From positions 22,136 through 86,135 of the forward strand of contig CAYOIZ010000025.1 in the NCBI GenBank assembly GCA_964404165.1: a DNA stretch of 64,000 nucleotides. The letters run 5' to 3'. This DNA comes from DASYLJ01 sp964404165 (GTDB lineage Bacteria > Desulfobacterota > Binatia > DP-6). Shown here in pieces: positions 1 to 10,035 of the stretch (positions are counted from its first letter, which is position 1; every line of letters begins with the position of its first letter). The position numbers and the translations under genes were made by a program. The notes beneath the pieces are model-generated. The model worked only from the letters and a program-made list of their open reading frames with translations. It was not told where the DNA came from and searched no databases.

Positions 1-732
1 CTCATGCCGGCGGTCTTCGGCCAGGCGGGCATGGAGCACATGCGGAAGTACGGCACGACGCGGGAGCAGTTCGCCAAGGTGGCGGTGAAGAACCACATGC
101 ACTCCACGCGCAATCCCCTGTCGCAGTACCAGATGGAGACGCCGCTCGCGCAGGTGCTCGACGCGCGCATGGTCGCGTATCCGAACACCCTCTACATGTG
201 CTGCCCGACGGGCGACGGTGGCGCCGCGGCGGTGCTGGTGTCGGCTGCGAAGGCGCGCCAGCTCGGTGCCACGGTGAAGGTGCTGGCCTCGGTCCTCACC
301 TCCGACCCGTGGACCGATCGCGACCTGACCTTCCCCGACATCAGCACGCTCACGCGCAGCGCGGCCAAGACGGCGTACGAGCGCGCCGGCGTCGGGCCGG
401 ACGACCTCGACCTGGTCGAGCTGCACGACTGCTTCGCGACCGCCGAGCTGCTGCACTACGAGAACCTCGGCCTGTGCGCCGACGGCGAGGCCGGACGCCT
501 CATCGACGAGGGCGAGACGTCCTGGGGCGGCCGCGTCCCGGTGAACGTCTCGGGCGGCCTGCTCTCGAAGGGCCACCCGCTCGGTGCCACCGGCATCGCC
601 AACATCTTCGAGGTGACCCAGCACCTCCGCGGCCGCGCCGGCGCCCGCCAGGTCGAGGGCGCCAAGGTCGGCCTCGCCCACGTCATCGGCCTCGGCTCCG
701 CCTGCACGATCAATATCCTCGGCGCGGCCTAG
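1..732 (+). CDS. Thiolase family protein, SCPx type, C-terminal part (5' end outside window)
   Basis: The frame is open to the left edge, so the start lies upstream; 242 or more C-terminal residues are visible. They match the non-decarboxylating SCPx/acetyl-CoA acetyltransferase branch: a HDCFATAELL stretch, the conserved SGGLLSKGHPLGATG loop with the catalytic His, and a C-terminal GLGSACTINIL segment in place of the classical CxGxG of degradative thiolases. The nucleophilic Cys of the N-terminal half is not in the window. Thiolases of this type usually act on CoA esters of branched or sterol-like substrates, and the acyl-CoA operon at 15919-21272 is compatible with that. Substrate is unknown. 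Convergent with the protease gene ending at 970. Confidence 0.9.
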   Translation, partial: LMPAVFGQAGMEHMRKYGTTREQFAKVAVKNHMHSTRNPLSQYQMETPLAQVLDARMVAYPNTLYMCCPTGDGGAAAVLVSAAKARQLGATVKVLASVLTSDPWTDRDLTFPDISTLTRSAAKTAYERAGVGPDDLDLVELHDCFATAELLHYENLGLCADGEAGRLIDEGETSWGGRVPVNVSGGLLSKGHPLGATGIANIFEVTQHLRGRAGARQVEGAKVGLAHVIGLGSACTINILGAA

Positions 733-798
733 GACCCTCGGGGCGGCCGAGCCGACCCGAGACGGCGCTCCGGTCGCGCGAGTGTGTCACGGCACTGG

Positions 799-948
799 TC
801 CGCGCGACCAGCATGCCGCGGCCGGCGAAGCCGGCGCGGCAAGCGTGCCACGCACGCTGAGCGCGAGGCATTCGGCCAGTCTCGCGCCCGGCAGGCGTAC
901 CCGTATGCCGCGCCGGCTTCGCCGGCCGCGGCATGCTGGTCGCGCGGA
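799..948. repeat. 43-bp perfect inverted repeat with 64-nt spacer (structured repeat, family 1)
   Basis: Positions 799-841 are the exact reverse complement of 906-948. Both arms contain the core GGCCGGCGAAGCCGGC. Outside the arms about 14 more bases are similar when the right flank is reverse-complemented. The structure sits between two convergent genes, where it could act as a bidirectional terminator, although no T tract follows either arm. The core recurs at 63981-64000, so it belongs to a dispersed family. Confidence 0.85.
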
Positions 949-969
949 CACGCCCGCGACACGCTCGGG

Positions 970-1422
970 TCAGCTCAAGCGGAGCGTCCGCCGGCGCGGA
1001 TCGATCGCGTAGCTGAAGTGGTTCAGGAAGTTGAGGCCGAGGACGCCGTCGAGCGGCGGGGCGACGGCGACATGCACCACCGCGTGGAGGTCGTGGGCGC
1101 GATTGCCGCCGACGTCGAGTGAGCGCAGGCGCACCAGGGGCGCGCTCACGATGCCGTTGGCCGTCTGGAGATCGACGTGCGACTCCGCCATCGGCAGGCG
1201 CAGTCGGCGCGAGAAGGTCGGGGACAGGACACAGAAGCTGGCGCCGGTATCGAGCAGGAACTGGCCGCGGGGGCCGCCGTTCACGGTGACGTCGACGAGC
1301 CAGCCGGTCCCGTCGCCGTCGAGCGGAATGTCGCCGTCGTTGCCACGATGCCAGTCGGCGCGGGCCATCGCGGGCGCCAGCGCGCCCAGTGCGAGGCCGA
1401 GGAGGAGGCGTCGGCGGGTCAT
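970..1422 (-). CDS. Secreted retropepsin-like aspartic protease
   Basis: 150 aa. Residues 1-22 form a signal sequence (MTRRRLLLGLALGALAPAMA) with an arginine-rich start. The mature part has one clan-AA active site, FLLDTGASFCVLS, with the catalytic D-T-G at residues 58-60, and a later VDGVLGLNFLNHF segment typical of TIGR02281/gag-polyprotein-like bacterial proteases. The single D-T-G and short length mean it would have to dimerise like retropepsin. It overlaps the upstream response regulator by 4 bp (1419-1422), so the two are co-translated. Its target is unknown. The domain is clear; protease activity is inferred from the motif. Confidence 0.85.
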   Translation of the reverse strand: MTRRRLLLGLALGALAPAMARADWHRGNDGDIPLDGDGTGWLVDVTVNGGPRGQFLLDTGASFCVLSPTFSRRLRLPMAESHVDLQTANGIVSAPLVRLRSLDVGGNRAHDLHAVVHVAVAPPLDGVLGLNFLNHFSYAIDPRRRTLRLS

Positions 1423-1838
1423 CCGGCGGCGGGTGACTCCGCGCGGGACGCCCGGAGCTCGTCGAGGCAGAGGCGGACCTTGCGCATCAGGTCCTGCCCG
1501 CTGAACGGCTTGGTGATGTAGTGGTTCGCGCCGAGCGACAGGCCCTTCTCGATGTCGGCGGGCGTCGACTTCGCGGTGAGGAAGATCACCGGTAGTGTCG
1601 CCGTCGACGTGGTCGCGCGGATGTGACGCAGCACCTCGTAGCCGTCGACGTCGGGCATCATGATGTCGAGGATGACCAGGTCGAAGTGCTCGGCGCCGAC
1701 CAGCGAGAGCGCCTCACGGCCGCCGGGGCACTTCACGGGCTGCATGCCTTCGATGCGGAGGCGCGTCTCCACCAGCTCGGCGATGAGCGGGTGGTCCTCC
1801 ACGATCAGGATGCGGGGCTTGTCGTTCGGGTCGGACAT
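1419..1838 (-). CDS. Receiver-only response regulator (CheY-like)
   Basis: 139 aa forming one receiver domain with no output domain. The acidic pair is E14-D15, the phospho-acceptor is D58 in LVILDIMMPD, T88 is the switch threonine and K110 lies in the ITKPF motif. Residues 125-139 are a short tail. Single-domain receivers act by protein-protein contact, usually in a phosphorelay or on a motility or secretion machine. It is co-directional with a prepilin-peptidase-like gene and a sigma-54 activator that also has a receiver. No histidine kinase is in the window, so the partner kinase must be encoded elsewhere. Confidence 0.9.
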   Translation of the reverse strand: MSDPNDKPRILIVEDHPLIAELVETRLRIEGMQPVKCPGGREALSLVGAEHFDLVILDIMMPDVDGYEVLRHIRATTSTATLPVIFLTAKSTPADIEKGLSLGANHYITKPFSGQDLMRKVRLCLDELRASRAESPAAG

Positions 1839-1865
1839 GATTCCTCCAACGGGGTGTGGTCGGAT

Positions 1866-2341
1866 TCACCCACGCGCGGCGAGCAGGGCGGTGGCGGCAA
1901 AGCCGGCCGCGAGCGGTAGCGTGCACGGAAGGGCGACGTGAGCGCGCGCGGGCGCGGTGAGCGGACCGAGCGCGTGCGGAAGCTGCCACAGGAGTCTGGG
2001 AGAGCGGGCGGCGACGAGGCCGATCGTGGCCAGCAGGATGGTGGCACATGCGAGCCCGAGGCCCTGCAACGCCAGGCCCGGTCCGAGCCAGGCGCCGGCG
2101 ACCGTCGAGAGCCCGAGGTCGGCGCGTGTCACGAGGCCGAGCATCGTCGGACCCACGAGCACGGCGGCGGCGGTGGCTGCGCCGGCGGCGGCCCAGAGGC
2201 CGCGCCCGTCGGGCAGCGTCGCGGTGACGCCGGCGCCGGCGAGTGCGAGCGCCGACCACCAGTCGGGAATGCGACCGCGGCGCAGATCGCAGACCGCGGC
2301 GATCGACAGATAGGCGAGCAACGGCATGACGGCGATCAGGC

Positions 2342-2345
<4 letters not shown>
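1866..2345 (-). CDS. Prepilin peptidase-like (A24/CpaA) membrane protein
   Basis: 159 aa, several hydrophobic segments. The start at 2345 (MSLIAVMPLL) gives a 4-bp ATGA overlap with the sigma-54 activator, so translation is coupled. Near the N-terminus CDLRRGRIPDWWSAL matches the first aspartate motif of A24 peptidases of the CpaA/TadV type. The second motif, normally GxGD, reads TRADLGL: the Asp is kept but the preceding glycines are not. The protein is therefore either a divergent Flp-type prepilin peptidase or an inactive relative. No pilin or secretion ATPase gene is nearby in the window. Confidence 0.7.
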
Positions 2346-3781
<1,436 letters not shown>

Positions 3782-4203
3782 CCGGGTGGCCCGGATGTGT
3801 CACGGCTGACGCAATCCTCGTGCCGTGTGACGCCAGTGGCGCGTGGGCGGCGCAGCGAGCGGGGCGATGCCCAGAAACTGCTGTGTTCATGCGCCTGCGG
3901 CGCATCCGGCGCTCTGAAACGGCCGCGGCGCGAGCCTGGACGGCCTCGGCGGGAGCGTCATCCCGCTGCCGATCGCCGCAAACGCGACGGCGGAGCGGGG
4001 CGGGCCGACCCGGCGGTGTGCCTCGCCGGTCGATCGACGCCGGACGCACGACGCCACACAGCCGGGCCGGGCGGCCATGGGACGGGTGGCGTGATGGTAC
4101 GGGGCGGGCAGGGAGCCCGCGGGGCGGGCGGCGCCGTGAGTGGACACGACGCCGCCCTGGGGGTGGTGCGGGGGGGAGCGGAGGCGCCAGTGGCGCGAGG
4201 GGA
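3782..4203. other. 422-bp gap without a supported gene
   Basis: Lies upstream of the sigma-54 activator and downstream of the XRE regulator. The only structure seen is a 7-bp hairpin (3889-3895 with 3899-3905, loop TGC) not followed by T residues. Open frames here have arginine/proline-rich translations with no recognisable motif and are probably chance frames. The part next to 3781 should hold the activator's promoter, but no clear -35/-10 was found. Confidence 0.6.
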
Positions 4204-4431
4204 TCAGCCCTCGGCCAGGACGTCAGCGTTACGAAACACGTCGTCGGTGAGGCCGCGCTTGCGAGCGAGATCCTGGATGGCCTTCCAGGCGAGCTTGCTC
4301 GGCTCGGCGTGCGCATTCTCCCACCGGTTCACGGTGGACACCGTGACGGCGATCTCGTGCGCGAACTCCTCCTGGGTCATGCCCAGCTTCTGCCGGAGGC
4401 TTCGGATCAGGTTGCCAGCGTTCTCTTCCAT
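4204..4431 (-). CDS. Small XRE-family helix-turn-helix regulator
   Basis: 75 aa. The start MEENAGNLIRSLRQKLGM at 4431 is chosen over longer frames because it follows a good Shine-Dalgarno (GAGGAAAG, about 8 nt upstream) and begins exactly at the domain. Residues 8-65 form an HTH_3 domain: QKLGMTQEEFAHEIAVTVSTVNRWENAHAEPS, with recognition helix VSTVNRWE. There is no effector domain. It is divergent from the secreted protein gene starting at 4629; the 197-bp gap between them probably holds both promoters. Target unknown. Confidence 0.85.
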   Translation of the reverse strand: MEENAGNLIRSLRQKLGMTQEEFAHEIAVTVSTVNRWENAHAEPSKLAWKAIQDLARKRGLTDDVFRNADVLAEG

Positions 4432-4628
4432 TCGATTCTTTCCTCTTCGCCGTGTTCGCCGCCCGTAGGCGACGGCCTCCCAGGGAGCAACTGACGTGCC
4501 ACGGTCACACGCATACTGCGCTGGAGGTTCTCGGCTGTAGGCTGTGACGCATGCGACGAAAAAGTGTGTCGGCGATGCGAATTCGTCACCCGCTACCGCC
4601 CTCGACGGCGCATGTGCTAGGCAGCGCC

Positions 4629-5111
4629 ATGGTTCGCACCTGCATGGCGCGGCTGGCCCTGGCCGCCGCACTGCTGCTCGCCCCGACGGCCCGTGGGGCC
4701 GATCCGGGCAGTCCCGAGGACGTCCTCACGAAGTACCTGACCGCCATCAAGGCCGAGAAGTTCGAGGATGCCTACCCGCTGATCTCGTCCGCGATGCGCG
4801 GGGGCAAGTCCAAAGAGGTCTACGTCAAGGAGTCGAAGACGTTCATGGCCTTTGCCGACGTCAAGATCTTCGACTTCACGGTCGGGACGGGCAAGGTCGC
4901 GGGCGACAAGGCCGAGGTCCCGAACATCCTCGAGTCGCAGGATCGCTTCGCCAACACCCTCGGCCTGACCGAATACGAGCTCTACACGCTCGTGAAGGAG
5001 GACGGCACCTGGAAGGTGGACTCGCAGCTGCTCCTCGAGCCGTCCCAGGTCGCCACCTGGTTTCCGAACGCGAAGGCCCGGAAGGCCGCGCCGGAAGCCG
5101 GCCCCCATTGA
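4629..5111 (+). CDS. Secreted NTF2-like/DUF4878-type protein of unknown function
   Basis: About 160 aa from ATG 4629; a further in-frame ATG lies at 4644 and a longer frame reaches 4551, but only the later starts give a clean signal peptide (MARLALAAALLLAPTARGA). The mature part PEDVLTKYLTAIKAEKFEDAYPLIS resembles the first helices of NTF2-like/lumazine-binding-like domains that carry small ligands, and ends in a strand DGTWKVDSQLLLEP. It is probably periplasmic. It precedes the YCF48-like gene by about 70 bp and might belong with that locus. Function not assigned. Confidence 0.7.
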   Translation: MVRTCMARLALAAALLLAPTARGADPGSPEDVLTKYLTAIKAEKFEDAYPLISSAMRGGKSKEVYVKESKTFMAFADVKIFDFTVGTGKVAGDKAEVPNILESQDRFANTLGLTEYELYTLVKEDGTWKVDSQLLLEPSQVATWFPNAKARKAAPEAGPH

Positions 5112-5180
5112 CACTCTAATCCGGGGTTTGTTACCTCGCGCTCGCGGGTCGTCCTTCACGGCCCAGGGAGGGTTTCTCGC

Positions 5181-6266
5181 ATGCGCCGTTGGTCTGTCCC
5201 GGCGGGGATCGTGTTGTGCGTGATGGCAGCCGGCTGCCATCCCGAAGTGGAGATGACGCCGCTGATCACGCGGACCATCTACCTCACCGACCGCTTCTAC
5301 GACGTACAGGCGCTCTCGAAGGATCGCGCCGTGGTCGTCGGCTACGGGGGGAAGATCCTCAATACGGCGGACGGCGGCAACAACTGGACCATCCAGCCGA
5401 GCGGCACCGAGTCGGCCCTCTACAGCGTCGACTTCGTGAACGAGCAGCACGGGTGGATCGTCGGTCAGGACGGCCTGGTCCTGGTCACGACGGACGGCGG
5501 CGCCAACTGGAAGCCGCAGGAGTCGAACGCCACGTTCGATGATTCCGATGGGACGTTGAAGCGGGCCTACCTGTTCGCCATCGACGCCGTGGACGACAAG
5601 ACCGCCTTCGCGGTCGGCGACCGGTCGATGCTGACGTCGACGACCGACGGCGGCGTCACCTGGACGGCGCACAAGGTCGCGATGGAATCCGACCTCTCCG
5701 GCGGTCAGAGCCTGGCCGCCGCCGACCCCATCTTCTACGACGTGAAGTTCATCGACGCCCAGAACGGCTGGATCGTCGGCGAGTTCGGCAAGATCATGCA
5801 CACCACCGACGGCGGCAAGACGTGGTCGGAGCAGACCAAGTCGCTGCTGACGGGCACCGAGTTCTTCGACGTGCTCGACCTGCCGACGTTGTTCGGCCTC
5901 TACGTACGGGACGCGCAGCACGGCGTCGCGTCGGGTCTCGAGGCGCACATCGCCCGCACCACCGACGGCGGCGAAAAATGGGCCTACGACAAGACCGATG
6001 GTGGCGAAGTGCCGCTGGCCGACCCGTTGTACGACGTCGTCGAGCTCGACAACGGCGTGGGCTGGTCGATCGGGGCCGCCGGGCAGGTGGTCCGTCGCGA
6101 GCCGAACGCCGACACGTGGACGCGCGCCGAGATCGGCCAGGACGTCCTCACGTGGCTGCGTGCCATCGACTTCTCGGACGCCCAGAACGGCTGGCTCGTC
6201 GGCGGCTTCGGGCTGATTTTCCGTACCACGGACGGCGGCAAGACCTGGCTGCCGTCGCAGGGATAG
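5181..6266 (+). CDS. YCF48/HCF136-like beta-propeller lipoprotein
   Basis: 361 aa. The N-terminus MRRWSVPAGIVLCVMAAGC is a signal peptide ending in a probable lipobox Cys at residue 19. At least six Asp-box-like repeats follow (TADGGNNW, TTDGGANW, TTDGGVTW, TTDGGKTW, TTDGGEKW, TTDGGKTW), each after a GWIVG- or GVASG-like strand, which is the pattern of YCF48/BNR propellers. A Shine-Dalgarno AGGGAGGG precedes the ATG. It sits 9 bp before the RND gene; YCF48-like proteins beside such RND proteins occur in several proteobacteria and probably act as an envelope partner. Not a photosynthesis gene in this context. Confidence 0.88.
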   Translation: MRRWSVPAGIVLCVMAAGCHPEVEMTPLITRTIYLTDRFYDVQALSKDRAVVVGYGGKILNTADGGNNWTIQPSGTESALYSVDFVNEQHGWIVGQDGLVLVTTDGGANWKPQESNATFDDSDGTLKRAYLFAIDAVDDKTAFAVGDRSMLTSTTDGGVTWTAHKVAMESDLSGGQSLAAADPIFYDVKFIDAQNGWIVGEFGKIMHTTDGGKTWSEQTKSLLTGTEFFDVLDLPTLFGLYVRDAQHGVASGLEAHIARTTDGGEKWAYDKTDGGEVPLADPLYDVVELDNGVGWSIGAAGQVVRREPNADTWTRAEIGQDVLTWLRAIDFSDAQNGWLVGGFGLIFRTTDGGKTWLPSQG

Positions 6267-6275
6267 GACGAACCC

Positions 6276-8948
6276 ATGAGCGCTGGCACGACCGCCGAAC
6301 AGGACAAGCGCGCCCTCTACTGGCTGGGCGAGCGGCTGATCGACTACCGCAACCCCATCATGTTCGTCGTCATCATCGTGACGGGCATGTTCGCGTATTG
6401 GGCCTTCCAGCTGAAGCTCGAGACGAGCTTCGGCGACCTGCTGCCGCAGAACCACCCCTTCGTCCAGATCCACAACAAGTACGCCGGCACCTTCGGCGGC
6501 GCGAACAACATCCAGCTCATGGTCGAAACCAAGGAGGGGAACATCTTCAACGTTCCCACCCTGGCCCGCATCTACAAGATCACGGAGGCCGTGGACCAGG
6601 TCTACGGCGTGAACCACAACCAGATCGACTCCATCGGCCACCGCACGACGCGCTACCTGCGCGCGCAGTCCGGCGGTTTCCTGCGCGCCGAGCCGGTGAT
6701 GATCGGTCTCCCGAAGACCGCGGACGACGCCGCCAACATCCGGCGCATCGTCCACAACACCGAGAGCGTCTACGGCATCCTGGTGTCGCTCGACGACAAG
6801 GCCGCGCTCGTCCGTGCGAACTTCATCGAAGCCCGCCTCGACCATCGGCGGACGTTCACCGAGATCAACGACAGCGTGCTGGCCCCGTTCGGGCGCGCGT
6901 GGACGGGCGCGCTCATCAAGGGCCGCGACCCGCTCAAGCCCGATCAGCCAACGGCCGCGCTCGTCGAAGCCGTCTACCGGAACACCGCGGCGGAAGAGGC
7001 TGGCATCAAGGTCGGTGACGTCATCATCTCGGTCAATGGCGTTCCGGTGGCGGACCGGGTCCAGCTCTCCAAGGAGATCAGCAAGAACGAGCCGAAGTCG
7101 ACGATCACGCTCGGCGTGAAACGCGGCGACGCCGAGCAGACGATGAAGCTCGTCGTCCCCGAGCAGGACATCAACATCTACGTCGCGGGCGAGCCTCGCC
7201 TCTACGGCTGGGTGTACGCCTACGCCGGCGACGTGTTCTGGATCCTCACGATCACCTACTGCATCGAGTGGATCCTGCGCTGGATGTACTTCCACGACTG
7301 GCGCGGCGCGCTCCGTCCGACGCTCACCGGTGTCATCGCGGCGTTCTGGGGCCTCGGCTTCGTGCATCTCATCGGCTTTGCCCTCGATCCGCTGATCCTC
7401 GTGATGCCGTTCCTCATCACCGCCAGAGCGGTGAGTCACGCGATCCAGATGCACGATCGCTACTACGAGGAGCTGGAACGGCACGACTGGAACCAACGGA
7501 AAGCCATCGTCGCGGCGTTCGCCGAGCTCTTCGTGCCGACGTTCTCCGGCATCGCCACCGACGCCTTCGGCGTGCTGGTGATCCTCCTGGTGCCGATCCT
7601 CATGCTGCAGAAGCTGGCGATCGTCACGTCGTTCTGGATCCTCGCGATCACCGTCGCCGAGCTGCTGCTCAACCCCGTCGTCTACTCGTACCTGCGCGCG
7701 CCGGATCCCGAGATGGTGATGGCCCGCGAACAGGGGTGGTACAAGCGGCTCGTCGCGCGCGTCACGGAATGGAACATCTCGCGCACGGGACGGATCACCA
7801 TCGGCACCTTCTGGGGCGTGCTGACGATCGTTGCGATGTTCTACGCCTCCGGCATCACGATTGGTGACGCCACGTCGGCCTCCCCGTTGGTGTGGAAGGA
7901 CTCGCCGTACAACGAGTCGCACGCCCGCATCCAGGAGAAGTTCGGCGGCGTCGAGCCGCTCATCGTGGTGGCCGAAGGCCACGACCGCGACGCCATGAAG
8001 GACCCGACGGTCCTGCGCACCATGGAGAAGTTCCAGCGCTACCTCGAGCGTGATCGCGACGTAGGCTACAGCTTCTCGCTCACCGACATCCTGCGCACCG
8101 TGAACATGGTATTCCACGAGCTCGAGCCGAAGTGGGGTGTCATCCCCAACACGGTGCGGGACGTCGGACAGACGTTCTTCATCTTCTTCGCCAACTCCCC
8201 GCCCACGGAAACGGCCAAGTACGTGACACCCGACTACCAGACGGCGCACGTCACCTTCTTCTGCCGCAACCACCAGGGCGACAACATCGCGCGGATCATC
8301 GCCCGGGCGCAGGAGTTCATCGCCGCCAACCCGATGGAGAAGGCCACCTTCAAGCTCGCGGGCGGCCTGATCGGCGTGCTCGCGGCGGCGAACCAGGAGC
8401 TGCTGCGCAACGATCTGATGATGAACCTGCTCGGGTTCGGCACGATGTACATCATCATGCTGTTCACCTACCGGTCGTTCGCGGCCGGATTCTATCTGCT
8501 CATGCCGCTCATGGTGGCCAACATCATCATCAATGCGACCATGGCCATCTCGGGCATCAGCATCAACATCAACACGCTACCGCTGGTCACCGTCGGCCTC
8601 GGGTTCGGCATCGACTACGGGCTCTACATCCTGAGCCGCACGATCGAGGAGATCGAGGTGCGCGGAGACCTCGAGGAGTCGATGCGCGAGGCCATGGTCA
8701 CGACGGGCAAGGCCGTCAGCTTCACCGCCGTGTGCATGGTGGTCAGCACCGCGGCGTGGGGCTTCTCGAACATCGCGTTCAACGCCATCATGGGCGTCAT
8801 GCTGGCCGGATGGATGCTCATCAGCTTCCTCTGTGGCGTGTCGTTGCTGCCCGTCATGGTGATCGCGCTGCGTCCGAAGTTCATCATGCGGGAATCGGGA
8901 ACGAAGGCGCACCGGGCCGCGGTTGCACCCACGGCAGCGGCGAGCTGA
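6276..8948 (+). CDS. RND/MMPL-family transporter with inserted PDZ domain
   Basis: 890 aa. One transmembrane segment lies at about 26-47, then a large periplasmic loop, a cluster of membrane helices (about 310-490), a second TM start near 515, a second periplasmic loop and a C-terminal helix cluster (about 710-880). This is the two-fold RND layout of MMPL/HpnN proteins. Within the first loop, about residues 225-300, is a PDZ domain (EEAGIKVGDVIISVNGVPV), which ordinary RND pumps lack. The second half keeps GFGIDYGLYILSR, the membrane aspartate motif of proton-coupled RND proteins. It follows the YCF48 lipoprotein by 9 bp. Likely moves lipids or lipoproteins; the substrate is inference. Confidence 0.9.
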   Translation: MSAGTTAEQDKRALYWLGERLIDYRNPIMFVVIIVTGMFAYWAFQLKLETSFGDLLPQNHPFVQIHNKYAGTFGGANNIQLMVETKEGNIFNVPTLARIYKITEAVDQVYGVNHNQIDSIGHRTTRYLRAQSGGFLRAEPVMIGLPKTADDAANIRRIVHNTESVYGILVSLDDKAALVRANFIEARLDHRRTFTEINDSVLAPFGRAWTGALIKGRDPLKPDQPTAALVEAVYRNTAAEEAGIKVGDVIISVNGVPVADRVQLSKEISKNEPKSTITLGVKRGDAEQTMKLVVPEQDINIYVAGEPRLYGWVYAYAGDVFWILTITYCIEWILRWMYFHDWRGALRPTLTGVIAAFWGLGFVHLIGFALDPLILVMPFLITARAVSHAIQMHDRYYEELERHDWNQRKAIVAAFAELFVPTFSGIATDAFGVLVILLVPILMLQKLAIVTSFWILAITVAELLLNPVVYSYLRAPDPEMVMAREQGWYKRLVARVTEWNISRTGRITIGTFWGVLTIVAMFYASGITIGDATSASPLVWKDSPYNESHARIQEKFGGVEPLIVVAEGHDRDAMKDPTVLRTMEKFQRYLERDRDVGYSFSLTDILRTVNMVFHELEPKWGVIPNTVRDVGQTFFIFFANSPPTETAKYVTPDYQTAHVTFFCRNHQGDNIARIIARAQEFIAANPMEKATFKLAGGLIGVLAAANQELLRNDLMMNLLGFGTMYIIMLFTYRSFAAGFYLLMPLMVANIIINATMAISGISININTLPLVTVGLGFGIDYGLYILSRTIEEIEVRGDLEESMREAMVTTGKAVSFTAVCMVVSTAAWGFSNIAFNAIMGVMLAGWMLISFLCGVSLLPVMVIALRPKFIMRESGTKAHRAAVAPTAAAS

Positions 8949-8961
8949 GGAGACCAGGCAC

Positions 8962-9099
8962 ATGATGGAAATCGGACTCTGGGAATCGGTGATCATCGTC
9001 TCTGTATTCAGCGTGGTGGTCATCGTCGCCGACGAGATCATCCACGCCCGCGCGCGCAAGCGGCGGGCGGCGCAGCGGGGCCAGCAGGCAGGGCACTGA
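8962..9099 (+). CDS. Small single-pass membrane protein (45 aa)
   Basis: MMEIGLWESVIIVSVFSVVV begins a protein with one hydrophobic helix (residues 6-23), then an acidic turn and a basic tail rich in Arg and Gln. A TGAGGAGACC Shine-Dalgarno overlaps the end of the RND gene, so translation is likely coupled. The gene lies between the RND transporter and the ABC ATPase. It could be an accessory subunit of either. No family was recognised. Confidence 0.6.
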   Translation: MMEIGLWESVIIVSVFSVVVIVADEIIHARARKRRAAQRGQQAGH

Positions 9100-9106
9100 C
9101 GCACCT

Positions 9107-10033
9107 CTGATCGAGATCGAGCACCTGACGAAGTACTACGGCGCCACCTGCGCCGTGGACGACGTCTCGTTCACGGTGGGACGAGGCGAGGTGGCTGCGC
9201 TGCTGGGACCGAACGGGTCCGGCAAGAGCACGCTCATGCGCTGCCTGATCGGCTACTTCTCGCCGACGTCCGGCCGCGTGCGCGTCGGCGGACTCGACGT
9301 GGGGGATCGTCCCGTCGAGGCGCGCCGGCAGGTGGGCTACCTCCCGGAACAGGTGATGCTCTATCCCGAGCTGACGGTGCGCCGGTACCTCACGTTCGTG
9401 GGGGGCGTGAAGGGCTTCGCCGGCGCGGCACGCCGGCAGGCGGTCGACGCCGCCATCGATCGCTGCTCGCTCGGCGAGGTCGCGGGCAAGCTCACCGGCA
9501 AGCTCTCGAAGGGATTCCGCCAGCGCGTCGGCCTGGCGCAGGCGCTGCTCGGCGAGCCGCAGGTGCTGGTGCTCGACGAGCCGACCGTCGGCCTCGACCC
9601 CGTCCAGACCGTCGAGCTGCGCGGGGTGATTCGCAGCCTCGACGGCTGCACGGTGCTGCTGTCGACGCACATCCTGCAGGAGGCCAGCGCCCTGTGCTCG
9701 CGGCTCGTCATCATGTCGCGCGGGCATCTCGTCGCCGAGGACACCCCCGAGGGACTGGCGCGCCGGCTCGAGTCGGTCGGGCGCCTCGTGGTCCGCGTCG
9801 ACGGGCCGCTCGCCGAGGTGCAGGCGACGCTCCAGGCGCTGCCGGGCGTGATCGGCGTCGAGGTGGAGCCGGCGGACGGGCGGCCCGGGCACGTGCTCGG
9901 GGTGCGCGCGAGCGAGCCGGAGGCGGTGCAGCGCGCGGTCGGGGCGGCGGTCGTCGGCCGTGGGTGGACCTTGCTCGAGGTGCGAGCCGGCACGCCGTCG
10001 CTCGAGGACCTGTTCGTGCGGTCGGTGCAGTAG
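9107..10033 (+). CDS. ABC transporter ATPase (Gld/CcmA-type)
   Basis: About 308 aa. Walker A is LLGPNGSGKST, the signature LSKGFRQRVGLAQ, Walker B VLVLDEP, and the H-loop STHI. The conserved first strand LIEIEHLTKYYGATCAVDDVS begins upstream of the first usual start (GTG 9155). In that frame no ATG, GTG or TTG lies between about 9000 and 9155, so a CTG at 9107 is proposed. The C-terminal 70 residues resemble the extension of ABC-2 type ATPases. It is followed 2 bp later by its permease and then GldG-like and DUF4340 genes, the arrangement of gliding-type ABC exporters. Confidence 0.9.
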   Translation: MIEIEHLTKYYGATCAVDDVSFTVGRGEVAALLGPNGSGKSTLMRCLIGYFSPTSGRVRVGGLDVGDRPVEARRQVGYLPEQVMLYPELTVRRYLTFVGGVKGFAGAARRQAVDAAIDRCSLGEVAGKLTGKLSKGFRQRVGLAQALLGEPQVLVLDEPTVGLDPVQTVELRGVIRSLDGCTVLLSTHILQEASALCSRLVIMSRGHLVAEDTPEGLARRLESVGRLVVRVDGPLAEVQATLQALPGVIGVEVEPADGRPGHVLGVRASEPEAVQRAVGAAVVGRGWTLLEVRAGTPSLEDLFVRSVQ

Positions 10034-10035
10034 CG

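Noticed and set aside
799..948. 43-bp inverted repeat as ends of an insertion sequence
   Set aside because: The 64-nt spacer cannot encode a transposase and no target-site duplication was identified.
4617..8273. Long minus-strand open frame (1218 codons) opposite the YCF48 and RND genes
   Set aside because: It lies antisense to genes with clear domains and its translation is His/Arg/Asp/Val-rich with no motif, the usual shadow of high-GC coding sequence.
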